A DNA stretch of 64,000 nt from Lewinellaceae bacterium (GCA_020636275.1 JACJYD010000005.1:134001-198000); one strand, 5' to 3'; shown: positions 9,045 to 17,959, counted from the first letter of the stretch. Numbers and translations: made by a program. Notes: generated by a model from the sequence alone, not told the origin.

Positions 9045-9093
9045 TTATTAAACCCGGATGTTCAGGCGCAGCCTGCACATCCGGGTTTAATAA
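9045..9093. repeat. Dispersed hairpin H1 (GCA triloop)
   Basis: Perfect 16 bp outer arms at 9045-9060 and 9078-9093 enclose a 2x2 internal loop, an inner stem CAGGC/GCCTG and a GCA triloop closed by C-G. It abuts H2. There is no T-run, although it lies downstream of the minus-strand Asp-box gene. Confidence 0.85.
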
Positions 9094-9130
9094 CAGTTTC
9101 AGCGGGCGCAGCCCGAAGAAACTGTTATTA
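9088..9130. repeat. Dispersed hairpin H2 (GCA triloop)
   Basis: Outer arms 9088-9100 and 9118-9130 (13 bp, perfect) are unrelated in sequence to H1. The architecture is the same: a 2x2 internal loop, inner stem CGGGC/GCCCG and a GCA triloop. The ends of H1 and H2 overlap by about six bases. Confidence 0.85.
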
Positions 9131-9142
9131 AAATTAGAATGA

Positions 9143-9160
9143 TACTTTGTTTACAAAGTA
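9143..9160. repeat. Palindrome TACTTTG-TTTA-CAAAGTA
   Basis: Seven-base perfect arms surround a four-base centre. A second copy with centre TTTG lies at 15831-15848, in the resB-ccsA gap. A half copy (CAAAGTA) lies just before lysS near 36660. Confidence 0.6.
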
Positions 9161-9166
9161 CGGAAT

Positions 9167-9255
9167 GCCACGACGCGACGAACGCGACGTTGTTCTTACC
9201 ATCCTGATCGTTGATACAATTCCTCCCATTCGTTGCGTCCGTTGCGTCGTAGCGG
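9167..9255. repeat. Inverted repeat of the CGACGCRACG family
   Basis: The left arm 9167-9189 and right arm 9231-9255 are imperfect inverted copies of a CGACGCRACGRACGCRACG unit around a 41 bp centre. A related element with a 10 bp centre lies at 60350-60406. Confidence 0.6.
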
Positions 9256-9273
9256 TTTAATTAAAAAGGAACG

Positions 9274-12228
9274 TCAATGGCGGTCATCGTATTCCTTCCT
9301 TAACTGCTGCCATTCCTGATCCAAATACCTCACCGACAGCTCGGCCTGGCTGGTGGGTGGCATGTCAGAACCCTGCAAGGTGCTGAACAGCCACGCAAAT
9401 TTACCCTGCAAAGTCTGCATTTTCTGTGAATAAACGGTTAATGGATCACCGGGTGACGGGTTTTGAGCCTGGATCAACCGAAGGTAATTGGAAAGGTTGA
9501 GCCGGTTTTTATAACAAGTCATCGACAGATCGTGCTGTCGCTGCAGGTCTTCCCTGCTCGTCGGCACGCGTGGGTCCATTTTCACTTCCATGGGTTGGTC
9601 ATACCTTTTTTCATCCACGATCAGGCGGACGGTATATTTGCCAGGCATTACCAGCGGTGCACTGGGCCGGGGAGCCGTATTTTCATAGATCGCTGCGATC
9701 GGAAATCGAGGGCCGGCATCCGGGACCGGATCGTAGCACATATCCCAGCAAAACCGGTGGGCGCCTTTTTCTCCGGAAAGCGGCGTGTGCGGCCGTACCC
9801 AATACGGCGGAAAATTTTGTCGCGAAATATCGGGGGCCGGGTCATCGGGACGATAGGTCCGGATGATATGTCCCGAGGCATCGAGGATCTGGAGTTGGAT
9901 CTCGCGGGCGTTTTCCGGAAGGAAATAATCGATCATCGCCCCGTCCGGCGGGTTTTGTCCGGCGGGTTCTTCCTGCGGAAGGGGAGTGTCGGTATTCAGG
10001 TTCCAGCGCACGCGCCAGGCTGCCTGGGGGGCGAACAGGGTTACCGAAGTTCTCGTATTTTTTTGCCGCAGCGGCGTGATATTGTCCAGGATCCAGAACG
10101 AGCGGCCGTGGGTACCTACCACAATATCGTCGTCCTTGATCACCAGGTCGCGGATGCTCGTCGCGGGCATGTTCAGGCGGAGGGATTGCCAGTGGTCGCC
10201 ATCGTCGAAGGAAACGTATACGGCGCATTCCGAGCCGGAAAAGAGCAGCCCGGGGCGAAGCGGGTCTTCCCGCACGGTGTTGATCGGTTCGTTGTCGGGC
10301 AGGCCGTTGGTGATCTGTTGCCAGGACTTGCCGCCGTCGTGGGTGCGCAGGATCATCGGTCGCAGGTCGTCGAGCCGGATCCGGTTGATGGCAGCGTAGC
10401 AGGTGTTATTGTCGGAATGGCCGGCGTCGAGCTGGGAGACCTTGCTCCAGGGGGTCAACTCCGGGGGCGTGATATCGGTCCAGGTCTTGCCGCCATCGCG
10501 GGTGAGATGGATCAGCCCATCGTCGGTGCCGGCCCAAATCGTATTAATATCCTGCTGCGAAGGTGCAACGGCGTAGATGACACCCCTGCGGTATTTGGTC
10601 TTTTCCGCCTCCGGGCTGAAAATGCCGACGCAATCCGGCACGTCCCAGGTCTCGCGCGACAGGTCGGGGCTGATGACCTCCCAGGAATCGCCGCCCGTGG
10701 TGGTTTTGAACAGCACATTGCCGGCCAGGTACAGGGTCTTCGGGTCGACGGGTGAAAAGAGAACGGGTTGGGTGCGGATAAAACGGTATTCCCGCTCCTG
10801 GTCGAGGGCTACGGGCTCCGGGGTGATATTTTGGGTTTGGCCCGTGCGTTTTTCGTACCGGGAGATCTTTCCTCCGTATATAATATCAGGATCGAGCGGA
10901 TCGGCGGCGACATAGCCGTATTCTTCGGCGCCCACCGGGTGCCATTCGCGGAAGGTGATCTGGCCGTCGTTGCCGCGGCTGGCGATGCCGACAGAGCCAC
11001 TTTCCTGCTGTCCGCCATAGACGTTATATGGAAAGGCGTTATCGGTGCTGACGTGATAGAACTGGGCTGTCGGCTGATTGTACCAACTGCTGAACGTCTG
11101 CCCGCCGTTGACCGTGATGATCGCTCCCTGGTCGCTGGCGATAAGGATGATGTCCGGGTTGTCGGGGTTGATCCAAATGCGATGGTAATCATCACCTCCG
11201 GGCGCGCCGCGGAAGGCTTCCCAGTTATGTCCGCCATCCGTGCTTTTCCAGGTGACGACATTGGCGGAGTAGACGATATCCGGATTTTTCGGGTCGGCTT
11301 TTATTTCGGCAAAATCACTGCCGCGGCCCCAAAGGCGCCAGTCGGAATTGATGCGGTACCAGGATTGGCCGGCATCGTCGGAGCGGTAGATGCCGCCCGA
11401 CTCGCCGGCGTCGACGGTTGCGTAGAGCCGGGACGGCAGGGAAGGGCAGATGCAAAACCCGATCCGTCCCAGTCCCTGGGCGGGAGTGGGCAGGCCATCG
11501 GTCAATTGGATCCAGGTGTCGCCGCCGTCGGTCGATTTCCAGAGGCCCGAGTTTTCGCCCCACCATTCGCCGTTCTCCCAGGGAGCGAGCCGGGCCGCCC
11601 AGAGGTCGGCGTAGACGATATTGGGGTTGGCCGGGTCGATCGCAACCTGGATGGCGCCGGTATTTTCATCGATATATTTGACCTTTTCCCAGGTTTTGCC
11701 GCCATTGAGGGTGCGAAAGACGCCCCGTTCGGGATTGGGACCGTAGGGGTGGCCCAGCACGGCGGCGAATACGCGGTCCGGATTGTTGGGATCAATGGCG
11801 AGGCCGCCGATCTGGAGGCCGTCGTTCAGGCCGGTATGTCGCCAGGACTTGCCGCCATCGGTCGATTTGTAAATGCCGTTGCCCACTGCGAGGTCCGGTC
11901 GCTGGAGGCCTTCTCCGGTGGCGACGTAGAGCACATCCGGATTGCCGGGCGACACGGCCACGTCGCCAACACTGCCCGTGGGCTGGTCGTCGAAGATGGG
12001 CGTCCAGGTGCGGCCGAAGTCGGTCGTTTTCCAGACCCCGCCGTTGTTCACGCCGATGTAGAAGACATTGGGTTGTTGCGGCACGCCGACGGCGCCGACC
12101 GTGCGCCCGCCCCGGTGGGGGCCGATACAGCGCCACTGCATCGCGTCGAAGAAAGGAGCCTGCGCGGGGCCGGTTGTCTGCAGGAAAGTCAGTATTGCAA
12201 GGAGAGCATAGCGTAGCAGATGGGTCAT
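9274..12228 (-). CDS. Secreted Asp-box (BNR/sortilin-VPS10-like) repeat protein
   Basis: The protein has 984 residues with a signal peptide (MTHLLRYALLAILTFLQTTGPAQA). At least eleven Asp-box motifs (S/T-x-D-x-G-x-T/S-W, for example STDGGKSW, TTTGGDSW, TRDGGKTW, THDGGKSW) fall in the first 700 residues, forming a beta-propeller pair as in sortilin-like and xyloglucanase-type proteins. A C-terminal beta domain follows (about 735-900), then a helical tail. Such proteins are usually called 'glycosyl hydrolase' in databases, but I see no acid/base pair that proves hydrolase activity. It is monocistronic and divergent from the SnoaL-like gene. The frame is intact. Confidence 0.88.
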   Translation of the reverse strand: MTHLLRYALLAILTFLQTTGPAQAPFFDAMQWRCIGPHRGGRTVGAVGVPQQPNVFYIGVNNGGVWKTTDFGRTWTPIFDDQPTGSVGDVAVSPGNPDVLYVATGEGLQRPDLAVGNGIYKSTDGGKSWRHTGLNDGLQIGGLAIDPNNPDRVFAAVLGHPYGPNPERGVFRTLNGGKTWEKVKYIDENTGAIQVAIDPANPNIVYADLWAARLAPWENGEWWGENSGLWKSTDGGDTWIQLTDGLPTPAQGLGRIGFCICPSLPSRLYATVDAGESGGIYRSDDAGQSWYRINSDWRLWGRGSDFAEIKADPKNPDIVYSANVVTWKSTDGGHNWEAFRGAPGGDDYHRIWINPDNPDIILIASDQGAIITVNGGQTFSSWYNQPTAQFYHVSTDNAFPYNVYGGQQESGSVGIASRGNDGQITFREWHPVGAEEYGYVAADPLDPDIIYGGKISRYEKRTGQTQNITPEPVALDQEREYRFIRTQPVLFSPVDPKTLYLAGNVLFKTTTGGDSWEVISPDLSRETWDVPDCVGIFSPEAEKTKYRRGVIYAVAPSQQDINTIWAGTDDGLIHLTRDGGKTWTDITPPELTPWSKVSQLDAGHSDNNTCYAAINRIRLDDLRPMILRTHDGGKSWQQITNGLPDNEPINTVREDPLRPGLLFSGSECAVYVSFDDGDHWQSLRLNMPATSIRDLVIKDDDIVVGTHGRSFWILDNITPLRQKNTRTSVTLFAPQAAWRVRWNLNTDTPLPQEEPAGQNPPDGAMIDYFLPENAREIQLQILDASGHIIRTYRPDDPAPDISRQNFPPYWVRPHTPLSGEKGAHRFCWDMCYDPVPDAGPRFPIAAIYENTAPRPSAPLVMPGKYTVRLIVDEKRYDQPMEVKMDPRVPTSREDLQRQHDLSMTCYKNRLNLSNYLRLIQAQNPSPGDPLTVYSQKMQTLQGKFAWLFSTLQGSDMPPTSQAELSVRYLDQEWQQLRKEYDDRH

Positions 12229-12260
12229 GCGATTTATTTTAAAAATTTATGTTTTATTAT

Positions 12261-12290
12261 TTTAAATAAAAAACTAAATGTTTATATTTG
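12261..12290 (+). promoter_or_regulatory. Promoter for the SnoaL-like gene
   Basis: TTTA at 12261-12264 and TATATTTG at 12283-12290 with an 18-base spacer closely match the Bacteroidota promoter pattern. The start site would be near 12297, giving a leader that contains the 12317-12349 hairpin. Confidence 0.5.
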
Positions 12291-12316
12291 TACTCCCGGA
12301 ATGATACAAATTTAAC

Positions 12317-12349
12317 GATTAGGAGGGCGCCGAAAGCCCCCTCCTAATC
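12317..12349. repeat. Hairpin in the leader of the SnoaL-like gene
   Basis: GATTAGGAGG (12317-12326) pairs perfectly with CCTCCTAATC (12340-12349) around a GC-rich apex containing GCCGAAAGC. It ends 26 bp before the ATG and resembles the dispersed hairpins. Confidence 0.7.
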
Positions 12350-12374
12350 ATTAAAAAACTAAAAATTACCCATT

Positions 12375-12728
12375 ATGACCAATCAAGAGATTGCAGATCG
12401 CCTGGTAGCGCTGTGTCGCCAGGGTGATTACGAAACCGTCTACCGCGATTTATTCCACCCCGACGCCCTGGCGATCGAGCCGGCGCATTCTCAGTTGCCG
12501 GAAGCCCGCGGGGTCGAAGCCATTCGCGAAAAAGGCCGCCAGTTTAACGAAGGCATGCAGGAGATGCACGGTGGGTACACCTCCGATCCGCTCGTGGCCG
12601 GCAACTACATTACCCTGACCATGGGGATGGACGTCACGATGAAGGACGGCAACCGCATGCAGATGGATGAAGTGGTGGTGTACGAGTTACAGGACGGGAA
12701 GATCGTGAAAGAGCAGTTTTTCTATTAA
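12375..12728 (+). CDS. SnoaL-like / NTF2-fold protein
   Basis: The 117-residue protein fits the SnoaL-like NTF2 superfamily: a helical start (IADRLVALCRQGDYETVYRDLFHPDALAIEP) followed by strands ending YELQDGKIVKEQFFY, the typical last strand pair. These small alpha+beta barrels bind or isomerise diverse small molecules, so no substrate can be assigned. It is monocistronic, with a promoter and hairpin leader upstream and a terminator downstream. Confidence 0.8.
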   Translation: MTNQEIADRLVALCRQGDYETVYRDLFHPDALAIEPAHSQLPEARGVEAIREKGRQFNEGMQEMHGGYTSDPLVAGNYITLTMGMDVTMKDGNRMQMDEVVVYELQDGKIVKEQFFY

Positions 12729-12746
12729 CACTGTCTTTGATCTGGG

Positions 12747-12784
12747 AGGGGCGTTGCCGGCATCTGCGGGCAACGCCCCTTTTC
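12747..12784 (+). terminator. Terminator after the SnoaL-like gene
   Basis: AGGGGCGTTGCC (12747-12758) pairs with GGCAACGCCCCT (12769-12780) and is followed by TTTT. Confidence 0.8.
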
Positions 12785-12896
12785 AATTCTTGTGAATCTT
12801 TTTGTTATTTTGGCTCTCTATAAAGTCTGGTTTAGCCTATTCTCAAACCGGATTGGTTTTCCTCAGCATTTGTAAAGGAAAAATTGCAACCCTTCT

Positions 12897-13817
12897 ATGA
12901 AAAAGTACTTCATTTTCCTTCCATTAGCCATCCTGTTTTCAATCCCACTTGTAAGCCAAAACTTTGAAGATTACTACCGCGATCAGCTCGAAGTAGGCTC
13001 CAAACTTATTCGGGCCTCCTATCATCAGACCTTAGAACGGACCGCGGACGGGTTTTATCTGAAGAAGGTCTATTACCCGGAAAAGAAACAGAAGACCCAT
13101 TTGATCACTTATATCGACAAAGGCATGAAAATGCGGCATGGCGCCTATGCGGAGTGGTTCGACAACGGGAAAAAGTGGAAGGAAGGCAGTTTCAAAAATG
13201 ATAAACGAGATGGCCTCTGGACCACTTATTCTTTTGATCACGGAAAGCCAATCGAATATGGCTATTATTTGAAAGGAGAAAAGGACGGGAGATGGACGGA
13301 TCTGGATTCGCTGGGACGAGTTGTTTCTGAAACGGAATTTGTGAATGGAAAGGAGCAGGGGGAGCAAAAGGTCTTCGATGCCAATGGCGCCATCGTGATA
13401 CTCAGGGTCTATGAAAAAGGCGAACTGGTTTCCGAAAAGGAATTCGAAGGCGGACCACCGTTGGGAGTTTCTTTCCCGCCCCTTGATATTATGCCTTACC
13501 TGAAAGAATGTGCTCAGGACGATCAGGAAGCCCGGGAGGCGTGCAGCACCCAAAAAATGCTGGAAACGATCTATAAAAATATCCACTACCCCGCTATTGC
13601 CCGGGAGAACGGGTTGGAAGGAATGGCCCTGTTCCGGTTTGTGGTCGATAAGGAGGGAAAGATAACAGATTTGCAGACGATGCGGGGACTATGCCGGGAT
13701 ATTGAAAATGAATGCCTGCGGGTGATCAGCCTCCTTCCCGAATGGGCGCCGGGAGAGAAGGAGGGAGTGCCGGTAAAGGTCCAATATAACCTGCCGGTAA
13801 AATTCCGGCTGGAATAA
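12897..13817 (+). CDS. YwqK-repeat protein with a TonB C-terminal domain
   Basis: The protein has 306 residues. A signal peptide (MKKYFIFLPLAILFSIPLVSQ) is followed by YwqK/MORN-like beta-hairpin repeats (HGAYAEWFDNGKKWKEGSF, DGLWTTYSFDHGKPIEYGYY and others, about 80-185). A TonB C-terminal domain (about 225-306; YPAIARENGLEGMALFRF...PVKFRLE) ends the protein. The N-terminus looks like a cleavable or lipid-free export signal rather than the cytoplasmic-start anchor of classical TonB. The fusion is common in Bacteroidota, where it is called energy transducer TonB; whether it energises a receptor is unproven. Confidence 0.85.
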   Translation: MKKYFIFLPLAILFSIPLVSQNFEDYYRDQLEVGSKLIRASYHQTLERTADGFYLKKVYYPEKKQKTHLITYIDKGMKMRHGAYAEWFDNGKKWKEGSFKNDKRDGLWTTYSFDHGKPIEYGYYLKGEKDGRWTDLDSLGRVVSETEFVNGKEQGEQKVFDANGAIVILRVYEKGELVSEKEFEGGPPLGVSFPPLDIMPYLKECAQDDQEAREACSTQKMLETIYKNIHYPAIARENGLEGMALFRFVVDKEGKITDLQTMRGLCRDIENECLRVISLLPEWAPGEKEGVPVKVQYNLPVKFRLE

Positions 13818-13850
13818 TGGGATAGGACGTACATGCGTGAAAAAAACACT

Positions 13851-13900
13851 TTAAAAATGACTATTTCGGCGCCTGCAGGCGCCGAAATAGTCATTTTTAA
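13851..13900. repeat. Dispersed hairpin H4, perfect 50 bp palindrome
   Basis: Perfect 23-base arms close on a TGCA centre (GGCGCC-TGCA-GGCGCC). It is joined directly to H5 and lies between the TonB-C gene and resB, both on the plus strand. Confidence 0.9.
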
Positions 13901-13942
13901 AAGCAAAGTCGCCGCCGCAGGCGGCGACTTTGCTTTTAAAAA
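13894..13942. repeat. Dispersed hairpin H5 (GCA triloop)
   Basis: Perfect 23-base arms (13894-13916 and 13920-13942) surround a GCA triloop closed by C-G, with apex GCCGCC-GCA-GGCGGC. The AT-containing part of the arms is unrelated to that of H4. Confidence 0.9.
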
Positions 13943-14099
13943 TCTTTGAATACGCATTATGCGTAACTCCTGTAATCTTTTCAGGAATGAAAACAATCAC
14001 CTTTCCATACTGACGTACTTCATTAGGCTAAATGGAGAATTTTTTTAATTTGGCCCGATTCTCTGATCGGACAATTTTAAGAAACGAAAAACTCCTCCA

Positions 14100-15818
14100 A
14101 TGGCCGAACCGAACAAAAGCCCTTCCTCTTTACGGGAAGGGTTTATTTCAACCTGGATATTACTTTCCGTAATGGTCCTCACGGGCGTTGTCGCCCAGTA
14201 TTTGCACTCCTGGTTATCCCAACACGACTTTCCGGGGTGGACCGGAATGTTGAGTGCTTTCATTGTATGGGGCGCCTATGTAGTTCTTTTTTATAAACCC
14301 CTGTACCGGTATTTTGACACCCCGTATTTTGCCATTCTAAACTTGCTGTTCATCGCACTTGGGACGGCGATCGGTACCTTTATTTCCCAAAATGCACCGG
14401 CCGACATTTTTCTCCGCCAATACGGCCCCATCGGAAGCAAGATACTCGGCGCCCTGAGCCTGAACGACGTGTTCCACAGTTGGTGGTACGTCGGCCTGTT
14501 TTTCATGCTGATCGGCAGCCTGGTAAAAATGAGTATCAACAAAGGGTTCACCCGGGCAACGATCGGCTTTCACCTGGCCCACCTCAGTCCTATCCTGATC
14601 TTTGCCGGATTCTGGGTCGATTATTTTTACGGGTTCCGGGGGATCATCCAGCTGGAAACCGGGGAGAGCACCGATGTCGTAAAGGTATATCAGGGGAGCA
14701 GTGGCCGGATCGTGGATAGTACCAGGCTGGATTTTGCGATCCAGCTCGATGCCTTCGAGTTTGAGAAATACGAGCCGGATTACCGGATCCAGATCTGGCG
14801 GAACAACCCGGATCGGTCGCCGCAGGAACTGCACAATATGGGCCCATCGAACGAGGTTCCGGAGATCGTCGCTTCCGTGCCGTTGGTCATGAACAAGATC
14901 CGCCATATTTACGGGGCCGATCTGTATTTCCGGATGGTCGATTTCTATCCCAATTTCAAATTCGCGTATACCTACCCGGAGGTGACCGATACCATCGCCC
15001 CCGTCGATCCCGGGATCATTGTCGAGATGAAAACGGCGCTGGGCGAAACGACCCTTCAGTTTCGCGACCGGCCCGAGGAAAATATCGTTTCCGATTCCAT
15101 CCACCTGGGGGCCAGCCTGGAATTTTACTGGAACATGCCGGAAGATGTCCGGCGGGCGCTTCAGGAAGGAGTGACCGGGAAGCCGCGTGGAGGATTGCCC
15201 CGGCTCATCCTGGTAGGAGCCACGCAGCAGGTGGTATACCTGAGCGACGATGGAATTCGTGAAGAAAAGCTGGAGATCGGCCGGTTTTATCCCTTCCCCA
15301 ACAAAGACGACTCCGGGATCACCCCGAGCATTTTATACCCGGATGCCGCCTATTTAAAAGCAAACCCGGCTTCAAAAGGCGAGGAGCTGTTGAACCCGGT
15401 GGCCAAGGTGGAGATCTGGAAAAAAGGATGGGATGCCTGGCGGGAAGCCTACCTTTATCCCAACGCCCGCAAGCGGGGAGGGGTGCACAGCATACCGGAG
15501 AGCAATTACCTCCTGGCGCTGGAATCGATCAAAGACCAGGAGACGAAATACTGGAAAAGCACCCTTACCGTGATCGGGGCAGATGGGCAATCTGCCAAGA
15601 GCCAGATCATAAAAGTCAATGCGCCCATGTTGTACAAAGGCTACCGGTTTTACCAAACCGATTACGACCCCAACAATCCCAACTATTCCGGGATCGGGGT
15701 CAGCCATGAACCCGGGCTACTCGTTATCTATATCGGGTTCTTGGTGCTGGTAGCCGGCACCTTCCTGTTGTTTTACCGGCGGTTCAGGAATAAGGAATCT
15801 GAGGTAACTACGCCATAA
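14100..15818 (+). CDS. resB: ResB-type cytochrome c biogenesis protein
   Basis: The protein has 572 residues. Several membrane segments lie in the N-terminal 190 (about 18-36, 46-66, 74-94, 128-148, 160-178). A large periplasmic domain with strand-rich sequence follows, including LNPVAKVEIWKKG and the late INAPMLYKGYRFYQTDYD-type block seen here as VNAPMLYKGYRFYQTDYD. A final membrane segment lies at about 540-560. The late block is characteristic of ResB/Ccs1, which with CcsA carries reduced apocytochrome and haem in system II maturation. It is followed 61 bp later by ccsA. A palindrome lies in the gap. Confidence 0.88.
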   Translation: MAEPNKSPSSLREGFISTWILLSVMVLTGVVAQYLHSWLSQHDFPGWTGMLSAFIVWGAYVVLFYKPLYRYFDTPYFAILNLLFIALGTAIGTFISQNAPADIFLRQYGPIGSKILGALSLNDVFHSWWYVGLFFMLIGSLVKMSINKGFTRATIGFHLAHLSPILIFAGFWVDYFYGFRGIIQLETGESTDVVKVYQGSSGRIVDSTRLDFAIQLDAFEFEKYEPDYRIQIWRNNPDRSPQELHNMGPSNEVPEIVASVPLVMNKIRHIYGADLYFRMVDFYPNFKFAYTYPEVTDTIAPVDPGIIVEMKTALGETTLQFRDRPEENIVSDSIHLGASLEFYWNMPEDVRRALQEGVTGKPRGGLPRLILVGATQQVVYLSDDGIREEKLEIGRFYPFPNKDDSGITPSILYPDAAYLKANPASKGEELLNPVAKVEIWKKGWDAWREAYLYPNARKRGGVHSIPESNYLLALESIKDQETKYWKSTLTVIGADGQSAKSQIIKVNAPMLYKGYRFYQTDYDPNNPNYSGIGVSHEPGLLVIYIGFLVLVAGTFLLFYRRFRNKESEVTTP

Positions 15819-15830
15819 AAAACAATAAAA

Positions 15831-15848
15831 TACTTTGTTTGCAAAGTA
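15831..15848. repeat. Palindrome TACTTTG-TTTG-CAAAGTA
   Basis: Second copy of the palindrome at 9143-9160. It sits 12 bp after the resB stop and 31 bp before the ccsA start, so it is probably transcribed within this operon. Confidence 0.6.
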
Positions 15849-15879
15849 GTAACCCTGTAAACATTAAAAAAGCAAGATC

Positions 15880-16719
15880 ATGTTCGAGAGTCTATATTAT
15901 ACCTCCATCTTTTTCAAGATCACCTTCGCCGGCTACGCGGTAGCACTGGCGGCCTATGTGCTGGGGCTGTTCGTCAAGGCCCGGGTTTTCCGCTCCATTC
16001 CATACGCCTTGTTCACACTGGCCTTTCTCAGTTGCACTGTGCTGATCGTCGACCGCTGGATAGAGGCCGGCCGGCCGCCATTCAAGAGTTTTTATGAATC
16101 GCTGGTCTTTGCCGCCTGGACGATCTCTCTGGTGAGCCTGGTGGTCGAGCGGCGCTTCAAGATCCGGCTGATCGGATTGATGTCTGCAATTGGGATCGTG
16201 CTGATCTTTTTCTACGCCCTGACCAAGCGCGACGTAGAGATCATCGCCCTGCCGCCGGCGCTGCAGACCTGGATGTTCATTCCGCACGTCATTTCCTATT
16301 TTCTGGCCTATGGGGCGCTGTTTGTAGCCGGCCTCAGCGCGGTGTTGTATCTGGTCTTTCCCGGCGGGTTGGCTTCGCATCATTCGCTGGGGGAGCAATC
16401 CCGGATCGATTTTGCCGAAACCACCTACCAGATCACCAAGTTCGGGTTCCTGTTCCTGACGGCCGGCTTGTTGCTCGGCGCCTGGTGGGGACAGAACGCC
16501 TGGTCGAATTACTGGGCCTGGGACCCAAAGGAAAACTGGGCCCTGATCACCTGGTTGATATTTGCCGCCTACCTGCATTTCCGGAACCTGCCGGCCTGGG
16601 GGAGCAAGCGGTTGGCCTGGGTAGTTATCATTGGCGTAATCGCAATTATTTTTACTTATTTAGGTATGGAATACCTCCCGACCGCAGGCGATAGTTTGCA
16701 TGTTTATTCTAAAAATTAA
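15880..16719 (+). CDS. ccsA: CcsA/ResC-type cytochrome c assembly protein
   Basis: The 279-residue polytopic membrane protein (about eight segments) has the tryptophan-rich WWD haem-handling motif GAWWGQNAWSNYWAWDPKE near residue 200. Conserved histidines are present in the segments around it (for example IPHVISYFLAYGALF). It exports haem and attaches it to CXXCH cysteines together with ResB. The order resB-ccsA-hexaheme cytochrome makes a dedicated cytochrome maturation module plausible. The frame is intact, and the length is normal for the short CcsA form. Confidence 0.92.
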   Translation: MFESLYYTSIFFKITFAGYAVALAAYVLGLFVKARVFRSIPYALFTLAFLSCTVLIVDRWIEAGRPPFKSFYESLVFAAWTISLVSLVVERRFKIRLIGLMSAIGIVLIFFYALTKRDVEIIALPPALQTWMFIPHVISYFLAYGALFVAGLSAVLYLVFPGGLASHHSLGEQSRIDFAETTYQITKFGFLFLTAGLLLGAWWGQNAWSNYWAWDPKENWALITWLIFAAYLHFRNLPAWGSKRLAWVVIIGVIAIIFTYLGMEYLPTAGDSLHVYSKN

Positions 16720-16798
16720 TAGAATTTAGAATATAATATTGCAACTTTTCCCGATGTCGCGATCAACTAAAGTGGGATGATTTTTGTCACCGAAAAAA

Positions 16799-16876
16799 AT
16801 GATAATTGTCATATTTCTGTAATGCACGTTTTGGGAATTTCACGTATGTTTACGACTGTGACAAAATTATGACAAT
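16799..16876 (+). promoter_or_regulatory. Candidate control region of the hexaheme lipoprotein gene
   Basis: The 190 bp gap after ccsA holds a near-palindrome ATGATAATTGTCAT (16799-16812), a possible -7 element TATGTTTA (16845-16852) and repeated TGACA/TGTCA words (for example TGACAAAATTATGACA, 16859-16874). These could be regulator sites controlling the cytochrome separately from resB-ccsA. This is inference from pattern only. Confidence 0.3.
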
Positions 16877-16912
16877 AGAAATTCCTCATCTTTAATTTTA
16901 AATTGTGTCCCT

Positions 16913-17959
16913 ATGAAATTGAATAAGTTATTCGGAGGGTTGCTCGGGTTAGGCTTGGCGCTGAGTTTAGTGGCTTGCCAGACTGAGATAGGCCCGGCCG
17001 GTCCTACGGGCCCTGCGGGTCCTCAAGGCCCTCCCGGTGCTGACGGTCAGAACGGTGCTGAAAACTGCGTAGACTGCCACGGCAGCAACCAATTGATCAC
17101 GGCCAAGATGTTCCAGTGGGAAAATTCCGTACACGCCTTGGGCGGTCACTATGCACGGAACACCACTTCTTGTGCTGTTTGCCACACCAGCCAGGGTTTC
17201 CTGGAAAGGATCGAAACCGGTGCTCAGGTTACAGCAGCAACGATCGACGATCCGCTGCCGCAGAACTGCTACACCTGCCACCAGATCCACTCGACCTACA
17301 CGCAAGCTGACTGGGCCCTGACAGCCTCTGACCCGGTCACGTTGTGGGAAGGTGGAGAAACTCGCGACATTGGCAAGGGTAACCAGTGTATCAACTGCCA
17401 CCAGGCTCGTATCGCTGCAGGATTGCCCGTTCCCGGTGTAGCCGGAACAACGGAAATCACCAGCTCGCACTGGGGTCCTCACCATGGTGCTCAAGGTACG
17501 CTGTTTACCGGAGCAGGCGGATACAAGGTTGCAGGTTCCACGGCGTATGCCAATTCCCTGCACACCACGCTGGTTGAAGATGCCTGTATCACCTGCCACA
17601 TGGCTCCTGTTTCCGGCGGTCGCGAATCCGGCGGACACACTTTCCGGGTAGCATCTGAGACGGGCACGCTCAACACCAATGGTTGTGTGCAGTGCCACAC
17701 GGATGGCGCCAACGCTGTGAAAGATCAGGTGGCCCTTACCCAAACGGAGATCGAAGACCTCCTGGCCCAATTGGCTGACAAGCTTGTCGCCGGTGGTATT
17801 TTTGATGCCAACCACGAGTTGATTCCCGGCACCTATGACAACGTATTGGCAGGTGCTGCGTACAACTACATTTTCATCGAGGAGGACAAGAGTGCTGGTG
17901 TACACAACGCCAAGTACGTCCGCGCCTTGTTGAAAAACTCGATCGAAGCGCTGCAGTAA
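16913..17959 (+). CDS. Hexaheme c-type cytochrome lipoprotein with a collagen-like stalk
   Basis: The protein has 348 residues. A lipoprotein signal ends at LVAC, with the lipidated cysteine at residue 22. It is followed by eight Gly-X-Y triplets (GPAGPTGPAGPQGPPG, about 27-48), which would act as a rigid or trimeric spacer. Then come six CXXCH haem sites: CVDCH (from residue 52), CAVCH, CYTCH, CINCH, CITCH and CVQCH. Extra histidines could be distal ligands. It follows the resB-ccsA pair and is probably a client. The role is probably electron transfer at the periplasm or cell surface; no substrate site is identifiable. It resembles no single named multihaem family that I can assert. Confidence 0.88.
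   Translation: MKLNKLFGGLLGLGLALSLVACQTEIGPAGPTGPAGPQGPPGADGQNGAENCVDCHGSNQLITAKMFQWENSVHALGGHYARNTTSCAVCHTSQGFLERIETGAQVTAATIDDPLPQNCYTCHQIHSTYTQADWALTASDPVTLWEGGETRDIGKGNQCINCHQARIAAGLPVPGVAGTTEITSSHWGPHHGAQGTLFTGAGGYKVAGSTAYANSLHTTLVEDACITCHMAPVSGGRESGGHTFRVASETGTLNTNGCVQCHTDGANAVKDQVALTQTEIEDLLAQLADKLVAGGIFDANHELIPGTYDNVLAGAAYNYIFIEEDKSAGVHNAKYVRALLKNSIEALQ

Noticed and set aside
9045..9130. Integron attC sites suggested by paired imperfect palindromes
   Set aside because: The R'/R'' core sites (RYYYAAC/GTTRRRY) and an integrase are missing, and arms are perfect rather than bulged.
10768..12216. 482-codon plus-strand frame opposite the Asp-box gene
   Set aside because: It is the antisense shadow of a high-GC coding region; the Asp-box motifs and signal peptide lie on the minus strand.
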